From assembly GCF_032670585.1 (NCBI RefSeq), contig NZ_JAVQHL010000002.1, positions 682,001 through 746,000 on the forward strand: a DNA stretch of 64,000 bases, in the 5' to 3' direction. Source of the DNA: Ostreiculturibacter nitratireducens. Its GTDB lineage: Bacteria; Pseudomonadota; Alphaproteobacteria; Rhodobacterales; Rhodobacteraceae. A program made the translations under genes and the position numbers. Numbering within the stretch: the stretch's first letter is position 1; every line of letters starts with the position of its first letter. This document shows, one piece after another, positions 52,600-61,743 of this stretch. The notes beneath the pieces are model-generated. The model was not told the DNA's origin, did not search any database, and saw nothing but the letters and a program-made list of their open reading frames with translations.

Positions 52600-53589
52600 A
52601 TGAGCCTGCCCCACACGATGCGCGCGGTGGAAATCACCGCCCCCGGCGGCCCCGAGGTCCTGAACCTCTGTTCCCGGCCCGTGCCTGAGCCGGGCCACGG
52701 CCAGATCCTGATCGAAGTCGGCTGGGCCGGGGTGAACCGTCCCGACGCCCTCCAGCGCGCCGGGAGTTATGCGCCGCCGCCCACCGCTTCGCCGCTTCCC
52801 GGCCTCGAAGCCTCGGGCCGCGTCGCTGCGCTCGGTCCCGGCGTGACGGAATGGAAAGTGGGGGACGAGGTCTGCGCGCTTCTGCCCGGAGGCGGCTATG
52901 CCGAATACGTGGTGACGCCTGCGGCCCATGCGCTGCCTGTGCCAGCGGGCATGGACCTGCGCGAGGCCGCCTGCCTGCCGGAAACCTGTTTCACGGTATG
53001 GTCGAACGTCGTCATGCGTGGCGGACTCAAGGGTGGAGAGCGTTTCCTCGTCCATGGCGGATCTTCGGGCATCGGCACGACGGCCATCCAGATCGCCAGT
53101 GCCCTCGGCGCACGGGTCTTCGCCACGGCCGGATCGGCGGAGAAATGCGCGGCCTGCGAAAGCCTCGGCGCGGAACGCGCGATCAACTACCGCGAGGAGG
53201 ATTTCGTCGAGATCCTGCGGGCCGAAGGGGGCGCGAACCTGATCCTGGACATGGTGGGCGGGGGCTATATCCCTCGGAACCTGCGGTCCTTGGCGGACGA
53301 CGGCCGCCTCGTCCAGATCGCCTTCCTTCAGGGCCCCAAGGTCGAGGTGAACTTCGCCGAGATGATGATGCGGCGGCTGACGATCACGGGCTCCACGCTC
53401 CGGCCGCAATCCGACCTTGCGAAGGCACGCATCGCGGCGGCGGTGCGCGCGAATGTCTGGCCGATGATCGAGGCTGGCCGCTTCGCGCCGGTGATGGATT
53501 CGGAATTCCCGCTGGAGGACGCCGCGGGCGCCCACGCTCGGATGGAGACATCCGAGCACATCGGAAAGATCGTGCTCAAGGTCCGCTGA
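52600..53589 (+). CDS. NAD(P)H-quinone oxidoreductase (zeta-crystallin/PIG3-like)
   Basis: A 329-residue zinc-free medium-chain dehydrogenase. VGWAGVNRPDALQRAGSYAP, LPGLEASGRVAALGPGVTEW and GGSSGIGTTAIQIASALGAR (nucleotide-binding) are the PIG3/quinone oxidoreductase pattern. Reduces quinones with NADPH. ATG 52600 is 6 bp after the COQ9 stop, so the two are cotranscribed. Confidence 0.9.
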   Translation: MSLPHTMRAVEITAPGGPEVLNLCSRPVPEPGHGQILIEVGWAGVNRPDALQRAGSYAPPPTASPLPGLEASGRVAALGPGVTEWKVGDEVCALLPGGGYAEYVVTPAAHALPVPAGMDLREAACLPETCFTVWSNVVMRGGLKGGERFLVHGGSSGIGTTAIQIASALGARVFATAGSAEKCAACESLGAERAINYREEDFVEILRAEGGANLILDMVGGGYIPRNLRSLADDGRLVQIAFLQGPKVEVNFAEMMMRRLTITGSTLRPQSDLAKARIAAAVRANVWPMIEAGRFAPVMDSEFPLEDAAGAHARMETSEHIGKIVLKVR

Positions 53590-53597
53590 GGACTTGT

Positions 53598-53625
53598 CAC
53601 CTGGTTCGGCTCGCCGAACCAGGTG
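53598..53625. terminator. 13-bp hairpin between quinone oxidoreductase and RNase T2 genes
   Basis: CACCTGGTTCGGC (53598-53610) and GCCGAACCAGGTG (53613-53625) are perfect 13-bp arms separated by only TC. Between two converging genes; no clear U run, but the stem should stop or stabilise transcripts from both. Confidence 0.6.
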
Positions 53626-53630
53626 GGGCT

Positions 53631-54260
53631 CTAGCGCACCGCGGGCATCAGCGCGTCCGGCATCCGGCAGTCGCGCGCCACGTCGATACCGCAGGGCCGG
53701 GGCTCCAGATCCCTCGTCAGGCAGATCCGAGCCTCCTGGATCATGCCCTCCTTGCAGGTGATCGTGATCATGTTCGGCGCGAGCTTGGGATTTGCCTCTA
53801 GGAACGCCTCCTCGACCACGCGCGCCGGCAGCTTCACGTCGCGGTCGAGCCCGCCGAAGACCTTGGGCACCGTGATGCTTTCGTAGGCCTCCCGCGAGAC
53901 TTCGAAGTATTGCGAAGCCGACAGGCCGCTGCACCGCCCGTGCTTCTTCCATTCGTACCACGCGAGCCCCGCGGACCCCATGATGTCGGCCATCGCCGCC
54001 GTCTCCGCCCGCGTGGCCTCGCGCTCCGCCGTCCGGCAGTAGCTGGGCCAGCCCGCCTCGTATTGCGGCCAAAGCCCGTGCAGGGTGAACGTGTAGTCGT
54101 GCCGCGCGTCGCACTGGTCATCGCCGCGCGCGTCGCCTTCGAGCGCGCACCAGGTCGGAGACCAGGACAGCGACATCACGTAGTAGTCGAAGTCCCCGGC
54201 CCGTTCCCCCTCGGCCAGCGCGGGCGAAGCCGCAAGGCACAGCGCCAAGGCCAGACGCAT
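53631..54260 (-). CDS. ribonuclease T2
   Basis: A 209-residue secreted endoribonuclease with signal peptide LALALCLAASPALAEG. CAS1 YTFTLHGLWPQYEAGWPSYC holds the first catalytic His; CAS2 is WYEWKKHGRCSGLSASQYFE, a variant of HEWxKHG with Tyr replacing the first His but Glu, Lys and second His kept. It degrades RNA in the periplasm. Unaccompanied. Confidence 0.92.
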   Translation of the reverse strand: MRLALALCLAASPALAEGERAGDFDYYVMSLSWSPTWCALEGDARGDDQCDARHDYTFTLHGLWPQYEAGWPSYCRTAEREATRAETAAMADIMGSAGLAWYEWKKHGRCSGLSASQYFEVSREAYESITVPKVFGGLDRDVKLPARVVEEAFLEANPKLAPNMITITCKEGMIQEARICLTRDLEPRPCGIDVARDCRMPDALMPAVR

Positions 54261-54385
54261 TCCCTCTTCCCTCTTTGGTCCTTCAGGACTATATACGCCA
54301 AGACTTCCCTGAAAACGTGGAATGGCGGACCCTCGGGCCGCAGCCGTTTTCCCGGCCCGGGAAAGATTTGTAAAGGAGTGATCCG

Positions 54386-55150
54386 ATGGACAAACCCTTG
54401 ATGGCCAAAGCCACCGCTGTCTGGCTGGTCGACAACACGACGCTCACCTTCAAGCAGATCGCCGATTTCTGTGGCATGCACGAGCTCGAGGTCCAGGGCA
54501 TCGCCGACGGTGACGTGGCGGCCGGGGTCAAGGGCTTCGACCCGATCGCGAACAGCCAGCTCGAGCCAGTGGAGATCGAGAAGGGCGAGAAGAACCCGCT
54601 CTACAAGCTGAAGCTCAAGTTCAACCCCGCCGCCGTCGGCGAGGAAAAGCGCCGCGGTCCGCGCTACACGCCGCTGTCGAAGCGTCAGGACCGCCCCGCC
54701 GCGATCCTGTGGCTGGTTAAGTTCCACCCCGAACTCAGCGACGCCCAGATCGGCAAGCTCGTTGGCACGACGAAGCCCACGATCGCGTCGATCCGGGAAC
54801 GCACGCACTGGAACATCGCGAACATCCAGCCGATCGACCCGGTGGCGCTGGGCCTCTGCCGTCAGTCCGAGCTTGACGCCGCCGTGCAGAAGGCCGCGAA
54901 GAAGAAGGCCGCCGAGGGCGGGCTGATGACGGATGACGAACGCCGCAAGCTCGTCTCGACCGAGACGTCGCTCGGCATGTCGCCGGAGCCCCGCCTGCCC
55001 ACGGCTATCGCTGGGCTCGAGACCTTCACCCTGACCGACGCCGGCGAGGAAGAGGAAGAAGAAAAGACCGCGAAGGACTTCTCCGACGCCGAAAGCTTCT
55101 TCAATCTCCCCCATGGCGACGACGAGGACGAGGACGAAGACGACCGCTGA
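54386..55150 (+). CDS. trcR: TrcR cell-cycle transcriptional regulator (DUF1013)
   Basis: A 254-residue DUF1013 protein, called TrcR in Caulobacter and Brucella work for its influence on CtrA-regulated cell-cycle genes. It begins MDKPLMAKATAVWLVDNTTL; GVKGFDPIANSQLEPVEIEK and KFHPELSDAQIGKLVGTTKP, TIASIRERTHWNIANIQPID contain an HTH-like segment. The C-terminus is an acidic tract (EEEEEEK and DDEDEDEDD). AAAGGAGTGATCCG precedes ATG 54386; terminator follows at 55174. Confidence 0.9.
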   Translation: MDKPLMAKATAVWLVDNTTLTFKQIADFCGMHELEVQGIADGDVAAGVKGFDPIANSQLEPVEIEKGEKNPLYKLKLKFNPAAVGEEKRRGPRYTPLSKRQDRPAAILWLVKFHPELSDAQIGKLVGTTKPTIASIRERTHWNIANIQPIDPVALGLCRQSELDAAVQKAAKKKAAEGGLMTDDERRKLVSTETSLGMSPEPRLPTAIAGLETFTLTDAGEEEEEEKTAKDFSDAESFFNLPHGDDEDEDEDDR

Positions 55151-55173
55151 GCCGGCCGCCGTCCTGACCCATG

Positions 55174-55201
55174 AAGGCCCCCGCGAGGGGGCCTTTTCTT
55201 T
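55174..55201 (+). terminator. rho-independent terminator of trcR
   Basis: AAGGCCCCC (55174-55182), loop GCGA, GGGGGCCTT (55187-55195), then TTTCTTTG. Strong 9-bp stem. Confidence 0.85.
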
Positions 55202-55410
55202 GACCATGTCGCAAAACCGTGCTGGTCCTTTTTTCGGACAGAGCGGCCTTCGGAGATTTCCGGCACACAAGCACATGAGAAATACGCAGTGGGCTCTTTT
55301 CGTCCACTGGTGTCGGAACTTGAAGGCGCCCAGCGTCGGTTTCCAGCAAGCACCTGGCCAAACGAACCGTTAGAGTGTCCGGCATTGTACGTGCGCGAAG
55401 AGATCCAAAG

Positions 55411-55884
55411 ATGGATGACCCCGTGGGACATTTGGTGCGTGCAGGTGCTGGAAGGACCGTGCACCTCGGCAATATCATACTGTCGTTCAAGGACGTAGCG
55501 GCTGCGCCGCTTGGCGCATGCTCGATTTGTGTCAGTGAAAGCCAGCCCGGTTCTGGCGCCGCGCCGCACCGTCATTGGAGCTATGGAGAATGGCACATCA
55601 TTCTTGAAGGAAAGTACAAGTGCAGGCTCGGCAACGAAATCCATGACGTTGTGGCGGGAGACATGGTCTACGCGCCACCGGGCTCGGTACACGGCTTCCG
55701 CAACGTGGGAGAGGGAACCGGCCGCCAATTGCTGATCAGCTGGCCGCCCAACCATTTCGAGGCCTTCATGACCGAAATTGCAGGAGGGGCCACGGATACC
55801 GGTCGGCCGGGCTCGAGATCGGCGACGGATTTCCGCCGAATCGCGGCATCCTACGGCGTCGAGTTTGTTGATACCGACATTTGA
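55411..55884 (+). CDS. cupin domain protein
   Basis: A 157-residue cupin. Motif 1 APHRHWSYGEWHIILEGKYK (His-x-His-x7-Glu-type) and motif 2 APPGSVHGFRNVG hold the metal ligands; the fold ends in a conserved-looking helical tail of about 45 residues. Start ATG 55411 is preceded by AGAGATC. Locally the DNA is less GC-rich than neighbours (many CAT/GAA codons), which hints at transfer. Reaction unknown. Confidence 0.75.
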   Translation: MDDPVGHLVRAGAGRTVHLGNIILSFKDVAAAPLGACSICVSESQPGSGAAPHRHWSYGEWHIILEGKYKCRLGNEIHDVVAGDMVYAPPGSVHGFRNVGEGTGRQLLISWPPNHFEAFMTEIAGGATDTGRPGSRSATDFRRIAASYGVEFVDTDI

Positions 55885-56032
55885 AGAGCGCGCGCTCGGA
55901 TCGCCCTATGACCATCGTCCGCAAGGGGCTCGAAGCAGACAAACACGCTTTCGAGACATGGCCTTTTCTTTTGGCCGCGTCCCCAGGCGCGCCGGACCCC
56001 ATGCCGGGGCACGAACCCCGATCGGGAAGATG

Positions 56033-56953
56033 CTATGCAGAGTCGGCCCGCGACCGAAGAGCCTTGTATGCGGCACGGAACCGCGGGGCAAAGAACTTTG
56101 CAAACGTCCGGACTTCGGGACGTCGATAGGCGTCGGGCCCGATGACGAGCCAGGATGAGACATTGGTACCGTCGGGTGGTTCGAAGCACCGCACCAAGGT
56201 CGGATAGTCCAGAGCCAGCGACGTCGGAACGGGTCCGATGCCGAATCCTGCCACGATGGCCGCGTTCACCGACTCGGCGTCGGCACTCCGGAACACGACC
56301 TGCTCCGGGGCGATCCTTTCCAGCAGCCAGGTATTCAGAAGCATTGATCCGGGCGTTGGGTCATAGATCACGAAAGAGTGGCCGACGAAATCGGCGGGCG
56401 ACTTGGGCAAGCCGTACATTTGCGCATACGCCCTCGAGGCATAGAGCGACGAGGTCACGTCGGTGAGCTTGGTGCAGATCAGCCGGTCGTCCGTTACGCG
56501 CCTGGTTATGCGGATCGCGACGTCGGCTTCGCCGGCGCAGAGGTCGAGCAACTCGTAACTTGCGATGAACTCGAACCGGGTTCCCGGGTGCTCAGCACTG
56601 AAGTCTGCAATGATAGTGGAGAAGAGCGGTGAGAAATTCAGCCTCGGAGCGGTGATCCGGATCGGACGTGAATTTGGCCGCCGGGCCCGTTCCGCCTCGG
56701 CGGCCAGGCCAAGTATTGCCGCTTCGACAGCCTCGGCGAGAGGAAGGAGGGACTTCGCGTTCTCCGTTGGCCGGACACCGCGGGTGTCCCGTTCGAAGAG
56801 AGGCAGACCCAGTTCGTGTTCCAGCGCATCGATCCGTCGCGCGACAGTCGGTTGAGACATTCCGAGTTCACGAGAGGCCGCGAGTGTCGATCCCCGTCGG
56901 AACACCGCGAGGAAGATCCTGATACCCGACCAGTCTTCAAATGCGTTCTTCAT
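56033..56953 (-). CDS. LysR family transcriptional regulator
   Basis: A 306-residue LysR-type regulator: HTH at residues about 9-68 (FLAVFRRGSTLAASRELGMS and QPTVARRIDALEHELGLPLF), effector domain of the PBP2 type after residue 92. ATG 56953 is preceded by ATCTTCATCC-like sequence; divergent from the small gene at 57048. Its target may be the cupin gene, oriented to converge on it. Confidence 0.9.
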   Translation of the reverse strand: MKNAFEDWSGIRIFLAVFRRGSTLAASRELGMSQPTVARRIDALEHELGLPLFERDTRGVRPTENAKSLLPLAEAVEAAILGLAAEAERARRPNSRPIRITAPRLNFSPLFSTIIADFSAEHPGTRFEFIASYELLDLCAGEADVAIRITRRVTDDRLICTKLTDVTSSLYASRAYAQMYGLPKSPADFVGHSFVIYDPTPGSMLLNTWLLERIAPEQVVFRSADAESVNAAIVAGFGIGPVPTSLALDYPTLVRCFEPPDGTNVSSWLVIGPDAYRRPEVRTFAKFFAPRFRAAYKALRSRADSA

Positions 56954-57047
56954 GGATGAAGATCGGTTCAACGTCGTGCCAGATACCCTAACACGATGGG
57001 CCCGGCGAGTATCGTCAAAACGCAAACTGCCCATGGAGGACCCTCAA

Positions 57048-57275
57048 ATGGCCCCAGCCTTGTCTCTGTCAGGGTTTCTGAATCCGTTCCGCCTCACCGC
57101 CAGATCGAGGGTGCGCAGGGCGAGGCCTGAGGAAATGTCGTCTCGGGACGATGACGCGGAGGCCGCGCGCGAACGCCGGGAGTTCATCCTTGAGATGATG
57201 GACGCGCATCCCGGCGCGTTCTCCTCGGGCGACTCGTTTGGTGCCGCCATGAGCTACTTTTCCCGCCGCCTCTGA
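57048..57275 (+). CDS. small conserved-type hypothetical protein
   Basis: A 75-residue basic/acidic peptide beginning MAPALSLSGFLNPFRLTARS and ending in AMSYFSRRL. GGAGGA (57036-57041) lies just right for ATG 57048. The part REFILEMMDAHPGAFSSGDS resembles small Rhodobacterales proteins that carry a DMM-type helix, but no function is known. Divergent from the LysR gene. Could be a non-functional frame. Confidence 0.5.
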   Translation: MAPALSLSGFLNPFRLTARSRVRRARPEEMSSRDDDAEAARERREFILEMMDAHPGAFSSGDSFGAAMSYFSRRL

Positions 57276-57380
57276 TTGGGAAAGTTTCCTGAAGAGCCGC
57301 CAGGCAATGTACGCAACGAGCCCAAGGCAGATCGAGATCGGCTCGCGACTGTGTCCTTCCTGTCGTCTCGACCGTCCGCG

Positions 57381-58544
57381 CTACTCCGCCCCGATCACCT
57401 CCTCGATCGCCGCCTTCACCGCAGCGTTGAAGCCCGAAAACGCCCGGTCCTTCACGAAGATCAGCGGGAAATATTCGAAGTCCTTCGACACGCCCTCGCT
57501 CGCCTCGAATTGCACCCGGTAGCGTTCGAGGAGCGGCAGGAAGTTCTTCTCGCCGACCAGGTGCTCCTCCACCGGGTAGTCGAGCGCGTCCAGGAATTCC
57601 TCGGCCTCCTTGCACATCGGCCCGAGCCCGTTGTGGAACATGACGATCTTCGCGCCGACTTCCGGCAGGTCCGCGAGTTCCTCAAGCGGGACGGCCGGCC
57701 GCGGCTCAAGGTATTGGACCTCCCGGTTCTCGGGGATCTCGGCGTAGGGACGCTCGAGGACCGTCACCTGATCCAGCCAGTCGTCGAAGCTCCGCCAGGT
57801 CACATCCGGCGAGGCCAGCGCATCCGCGTAGACTTCCCAATAGCCCACCTTCGCCCCGCCGATGTGGGGATGCGACACGAGGATCATGCTGTCGGGCGCC
57901 TTCGCCACGCTTTCGGCGAACACCTGCGCGAAGTCCGCCTCCGTCGCGCCCCGTGCGTAAAGGCTGATGTCGCAGAGCGATCCCTTGCCGAGTTCGCCGA
58001 ACTCGACGTTCGACACCTCGATGATCCCGGCGTCGTATTCCTCGGGCCGGTAGATCAGCGCCCGCACGTCCTCCGTCCCGCGCGCCAGAACGTAGGGCAC
58101 CCCGAGCGCCTCGGCCGCGCGCAACGTGTTCTCGTCGTATGACGAGTAGGAGCAGGCGAAGACCCGCATCGGCTTGCCGGTCAGCCCCTCCATGTAGGCC
58201 TTGACCGTCCGCAACGCCTCCAGCTGCTCCTCGTAGGGCTTGTCCCAGCAGATGCCGGCATAACCGCCGATGATTTCGTGCCCCTCTGCCGCGAGCCGCT
58301 TGAAAACCTCCGGATAGGTCTCCAGCACAGGCGTCGAGGCCTTGATCATCGCCGTGATTCCCCGGTCGCGCAGTTCGATCTCCCATTTCAGAAGCCCGTC
58401 GATCTCGGAAGCCGGGTCGGTGTTGATGAGGTAGATGAGCCCGTTGACCGGCGCCTGTTCATCCGCCCGCGCCGCGTCAGCGGTCCCGAGCCCCAGCGCG
58501 AAGGCGACCGCCCAGGCCGTGACTGCCAAGAAACCTTTCCGCAT
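57381..58544 (-). CDS. exported deacetylase-like protein with glutaredoxin-like C-terminal domain
   Basis: A 387-residue protein with signal peptide (FLAVTAWAVAFALGLGTADA, cleaved near 27). Residues about 32-265 look like a NodB/polysaccharide-deacetylase barrel: GHEIIGGYAGICWDKPYEEQ, MRVFACSYSSYDENTLRAAE and MILVSHPHIGGAK; the usual metal-binding HxxxH triad is not obvious. Residues 285-387 resemble glutaredoxin, but the redox motif reads GLGPMCKEAEEFL (GPMC for CPYC), one cysteine only. A FnrL-type site is 90 bp upstream. Confidence 0.7.
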   Translation of the reverse strand: MRKGFLAVTAWAVAFALGLGTADAARADEQAPVNGLIYLINTDPASEIDGLLKWEIELRDRGITAMIKASTPVLETYPEVFKRLAAEGHEIIGGYAGICWDKPYEEQLEALRTVKAYMEGLTGKPMRVFACSYSSYDENTLRAAEALGVPYVLARGTEDVRALIYRPEEYDAGIIEVSNVEFGELGKGSLCDISLYARGATEADFAQVFAESVAKAPDSMILVSHPHIGGAKVGYWEVYADALASPDVTWRSFDDWLDQVTVLERPYAEIPENREVQYLEPRPAVPLEELADLPEVGAKIVMFHNGLGPMCKEAEEFLDALDYPVEEHLVGEKNFLPLLERYRVQFEASEGVSKDFEYFPLIFVKDRAFSGFNAAVKAAIEEVIGAE

Positions 58545-58633
58545 CGCATCCTCCCTGCAGGCCCGGCCGGCAGCCTCATGGCGCGCCGTCGCCAAAAGCC
58601 GGGACACGATAGGGGATTCGCGCCTTGGTGTTC

Positions 58634-58647
58634 TTGATGGACGTCAA
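58634..58647. promoter_or_regulatory. FnrL-type site upstream of the deacetylase-like gene
   Basis: TTGATGGACGTCAA fits TTGAT-N4-GTCAA with flanking C and G extending the palindrome (CTTGAT/GTCAAG). 90 bp upstream of ATG 58544 on the minus strand. Confidence 0.4.
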
Positions 58648-58668
58648 GCGGCGGGGGCCTCCGGCAGG

Positions 58669-60117
58669 TCAGAGAACCGGCCCCAGCATCGCGATCGAGT
58701 TGTTCCAGAGCCGCCGGCCAATCCCCCAGCTCGCCACGTCGGACGCAAGGATTTCGGAGGATGCCTCGATGTAGTCCCGCTGTCTTGCCCTGAGCCTTAC
58801 GGCGAAATCCCGGTTCTGCAGCAGGATGTTGTTTTCGTAGTTCAGGTCAAAACTCCGCCGGTCTAGGTTCGCCGACCCGATCAGCGCGATCTCGCCATCA
58901 AGCGTGAGCGACTTCGTATGCAGAAGCCCGTGCGGATATTCGAAGATACGAACGCCGGCCTCCAGCAACTCGGAGTAGTAGCTCCGGCTTGCCGCCGCCA
59001 CGACCCAGGAATCGTTCCTTGCCGGAAGCACGAGGTTGGTCCGCACGCCCCGATGCGCGGCCGCGCAAAGGGCCGACTGCATTGGCTCGGTGGGCACGTA
59101 GTAGGGCGTCGTCACGACCAGTTCGTCGCGGGCGCCATGCATCAGGACCTCGAACATCTCGGGCATCGCCGACGACCGCACGGTCGGGCCGGTTCCGATC
59201 ACCTGCGCGACGATGCCGGTCTCTTTCCCCGCGACGGGCGGCGCTTCAAGAAGGTCGCGCAGGTCCTCATCCACATGGGCCATCCAGTCCTGGACGAAGA
59301 GCCATTGGTTCTGCCGGGCTGCCGGCCCCTCGAAGCGCACCATCAGGTCGACCCACGGCGCGAATTTGGCCTTGATCCTGAAGTCCGGATCCGCGCAGTT
59401 CTGGCTGCCGCAGTAGGTGACGCCGTTGTCGATGATCACCATCTTGCGGTGGTTGCGCAGGTCGACGCGCCCGCGGATCGGGTGCAGGAACGGGTTGCTG
59501 ATCGGCAGGGCGCGCGCGACGTTGACGCCGGCCGCCTCCATGTCGCCCCAGTGCCGCGATCGGATCATCTTGCGCGAGCCGATGTCGTCGGCCATCGCCC
59601 GGACCGTCACGCCACGTCCGGACGCACGCTTGGCGGCGTCCACGATCTTCAGCCCGTTCCGGTCTTCCAGCCAGATGTAGAACAGCAGGTGCACATGGTC
59701 CGATGCCGCGTCGATGTCGGCAACGAGCGCGTCGATCGCAGCGTCCGAATCCGGCATCAGTTCCGCCGCGTTGCCGCCGACGGGACCGAAGCCGCTGATC
59801 GACTGGCCGACGCGGAAAAGGTGCCTGTGTCGAGGGCTGACGAGGTCGAAGTCACCAGCCTCCGAAGATCCGGCCTTCGGTTCGGAAATCAGGCGGGAGG
59901 CTTCCCTGTAGCGGGCCGCGCGTTTTCTGCCGATGTTCGTCTCTCCGAACAGGAAATAGGCCAGCATGCCGATCGCGGGAACCGCGAGGATCACGAGAAC
60001 CCAAGCCATCCGCGCCGACGGCTCGCGGTGTGGCCGCAACAGGGCGCGGAGGATGAAGGCAGCCTGAAGCGCGATATGCGTTGTGAGGAATGACGCAGCG
60101 AGGATGCCTGAAGTCAT
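58669..60117 (-). CDS. cardiolipin synthase
   Basis: A 482-residue phospholipase D superfamily enzyme. Two N-terminal membrane helices (SFLTTHIALQAAFILRALLR and WVLVILAVPAIGMLAYFLFG), then HKD motifs HRKMVIIDNGVTYCGSQN (about 242) and HTKSLTLDGEIALIGSAN (about 421). It joins two phosphatidylglycerols to cardiolipin in the inner membrane. ATG 60117 is used. FDLNYENNI is the family C-terminal signature. Confidence 0.93.
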   Translation of the reverse strand: MTSGILAASFLTTHIALQAAFILRALLRPHREPSARMAWVLVILAVPAIGMLAYFLFGETNIGRKRAARYREASRLISEPKAGSSEAGDFDLVSPRHRHLFRVGQSISGFGPVGGNAAELMPDSDAAIDALVADIDAASDHVHLLFYIWLEDRNGLKIVDAAKRASGRGVTVRAMADDIGSRKMIRSRHWGDMEAAGVNVARALPISNPFLHPIRGRVDLRNHRKMVIIDNGVTYCGSQNCADPDFRIKAKFAPWVDLMVRFEGPAARQNQWLFVQDWMAHVDEDLRDLLEAPPVAGKETGIVAQVIGTGPTVRSSAMPEMFEVLMHGARDELVVTTPYYVPTEPMQSALCAAAHRGVRTNLVLPARNDSWVVAAASRSYYSELLEAGVRIFEYPHGLLHTKSLTLDGEIALIGSANLDRRSFDLNYENNILLQNRDFAVRLRARQRDYIEASSEILASDVASWGIGRRLWNNSIAMLGPVL

Positions 60118-60230
60118 CCAGGTAAGCCTCTCGGATCGGCCGTGGCGAACTGCATGCACCGACTATCCGCGCTAACCGGTGAGCGGTCAATCTGCTGCGG
60201 CGTGCTTCAGGATGTGCTCCGCGCCCCCAA

Positions 60231-61031
60231 TTACAGGAACCTGGCGGCGATCTCGACTCCCATGCGCGTGATCAACTCCTCGCGCCGCTTGCGCAGGTCT
60301 TCGTCCGCCACCGGATTGCGGCGGTAGATGCTGATGAAATCCGACATACGTTCCTGGCGCGTCATGCGATTACGGCTATCGCCGTAAACGCGGTGGTAAT
60401 TCGTGCCGGTGACGGGCGCGTGTTGAAACGGCGCGCGACGCAGCAGCTGGAGAATGAAGTCCCAGTCCTCATGGCTGCGCAGGCCGGGGTCGAAGGCCAC
60501 CTCGTCGCGTAGGGTCCGCGGAAAGAACAGGCAGCTGATCGGAATGAAGTTCATGACATTGAGGAAGCGGACGGCCTTTCGGGCCAGCGATTTTTCCTTT
60601 CGCGCGCCCTCTCCGGCTGCCGGAGTCCCGTCTTCTGTTTCCTGCAGCACCGTGTAGTCGGTGAAGACGACGCTGTCTGGCGAGGCTTCCAGATGCGGCA
60701 GGGTCGACGCCAGGAAATCCGCCTCCATGCTGTCGTCATCATCCAGAAAACAAAGCCAGCGCCCGCGTGCCAGCCGCATGCCGAGGTTGCGGGATTCGGC
60801 CGGTCCGCGCATGCCCGGACGGGACAGGAAGACATCCTGCGGGCGCAGGCTGTCTGCTGCGGCCCGCCGTGTCTCGGCAGAGCCTTCATCCGCGCAGACG
60901 ACGATCTCGACCGCGTCGAGGGTCTGTTCCGTCACCGAGCGTATCGCCCGTGCGAGCTTCTCCGCCCGGTGATGGGTGGGGATGATGACCGAAATGGCCG
61001 GCCGGGATGGTGAGGTTGAATCAACGGGCAT
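60231..61031 (-). CDS. glycosyltransferase family 2
   Basis: A 266-residue GT-A enzyme, cytoplasmic. AISVIIPTHHRAEKLARAIR is the nucleotide-sugar site; RWLCFLDDDDSMEADFLAST holds the DxD motif; RSHEDWDFILQLLRRAPFQH is the acceptor/catalytic region. No membrane helices. Sugar and acceptor unknown. Together with the sulfotransferase-like gene upstream (49 bp), this may modify an exported glycan. Confidence 0.85.
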   Translation of the reverse strand: MPVDSTSPSRPAISVIIPTHHRAEKLARAIRSVTEQTLDAVEIVVCADEGSAETRRAAADSLRPQDVFLSRPGMRGPAESRNLGMRLARGRWLCFLDDDDSMEADFLASTLPHLEASPDSVVFTDYTVLQETEDGTPAAGEGARKEKSLARKAVRFLNVMNFIPISCLFFPRTLRDEVAFDPGLRSHEDWDFILQLLRRAPFQHAPVTGTNYHRVYGDSRNRMTRQERMSDFISIYRRNPVADEDLRKRREELITRMGVEIAARFL

Positions 61032-61080
61032 ATTCTGTCCGGTCTCGCGAAAAGGCAGAACTTTGCAGCCGCCCCGCGGC

Positions 61081-61743
61081 CTAGGCGATGTGGGCCTCGA
61101 TCAACTTGGCGTCCTCGGGATAGCCGAGTTCTCCTGCTAACGAAGAAAACCGTCGAAGCCAATGGCTCGGAAGCTCTGCGAGCATGTCTGGCGCGAAATC
61201 GGTGTACCGGACTTTTGGCCGTGAATTCCGTTCCGTCCCATCCGACCGCGTGACAGTCCGGCCGATGAAGCGCGACAGGACGGCGTCGTCCGCGGGCACG
61301 TCCACCCGGTAAATGATCCGTGGATCGAAGCGCAGCGAAAGCTCGAACCAGAGGGTGTAGCTGACCACAGCGCACAGCAGCGGATTTCCCCGCACGGCGG
61401 GATCCCTCATCGGGTTCTTCCCGGTTTTATCCCTGAGGACCTGCATCCGCCATCTGAACGAGCGGCGCACCGCGTTTTCGGGAATGATCGATGGGATCGC
61501 GGCCAAAGGGGACCCGGCGACGCAGAAAATGTTGCGGAAGCCTTCCAGCTTCCCAAGCGCGTCGTAGTACGGGTTCTGGTAACGTTCCCCCGCCAGCATC
61601 CAGGAAACGATTCCGTTTTCCCCGACCCTTTCGTGCCGCACGTCCAGGCCGCCGGTCTGGATCAGGCTCGCCGTGAAGCCCGTCCCGCAGCGCGGGTGCC
61701 CAAGACCCACGAAAAAATCGGAGCGCTCCTGAATCAGAGCCAC
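61081..61743 (-). CDS. sulfotransferase-like protein
   Basis: A 220-residue protein starting at GTG 61743. The N-terminal FFVGLGHPRCGTGFTASLIQ is a 5'-phosphosulfate-binding-type loop (PxxGTG/T), as in sulfotransferases using PAPS. FDPRIIYRVDVPADDAVLSR and later GxxxGR-type segments are weakly like the 3'-PSB part, but no strong family match. The rest is basic. Downstream gene is a GT2, so sulfation of a glycan is a fair guess. Confidence 0.6.
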   Translation of the reverse strand: MALIQERSDFFVGLGHPRCGTGFTASLIQTGGLDVRHERVGENGIVSWMLAGERYQNPYYDALGKLEGFRNIFCVAGSPLAAIPSIIPENAVRRSFRWRMQVLRDKTGKNPMRDPAVRGNPLLCAVVSYTLWFELSLRFDPRIIYRVDVPADDAVLSRFIGRTVTRSDGTERNSRPKVRYTDFAPDMLAELPSHWLRRFSSLAGELGYPEDAKLIEAHIA

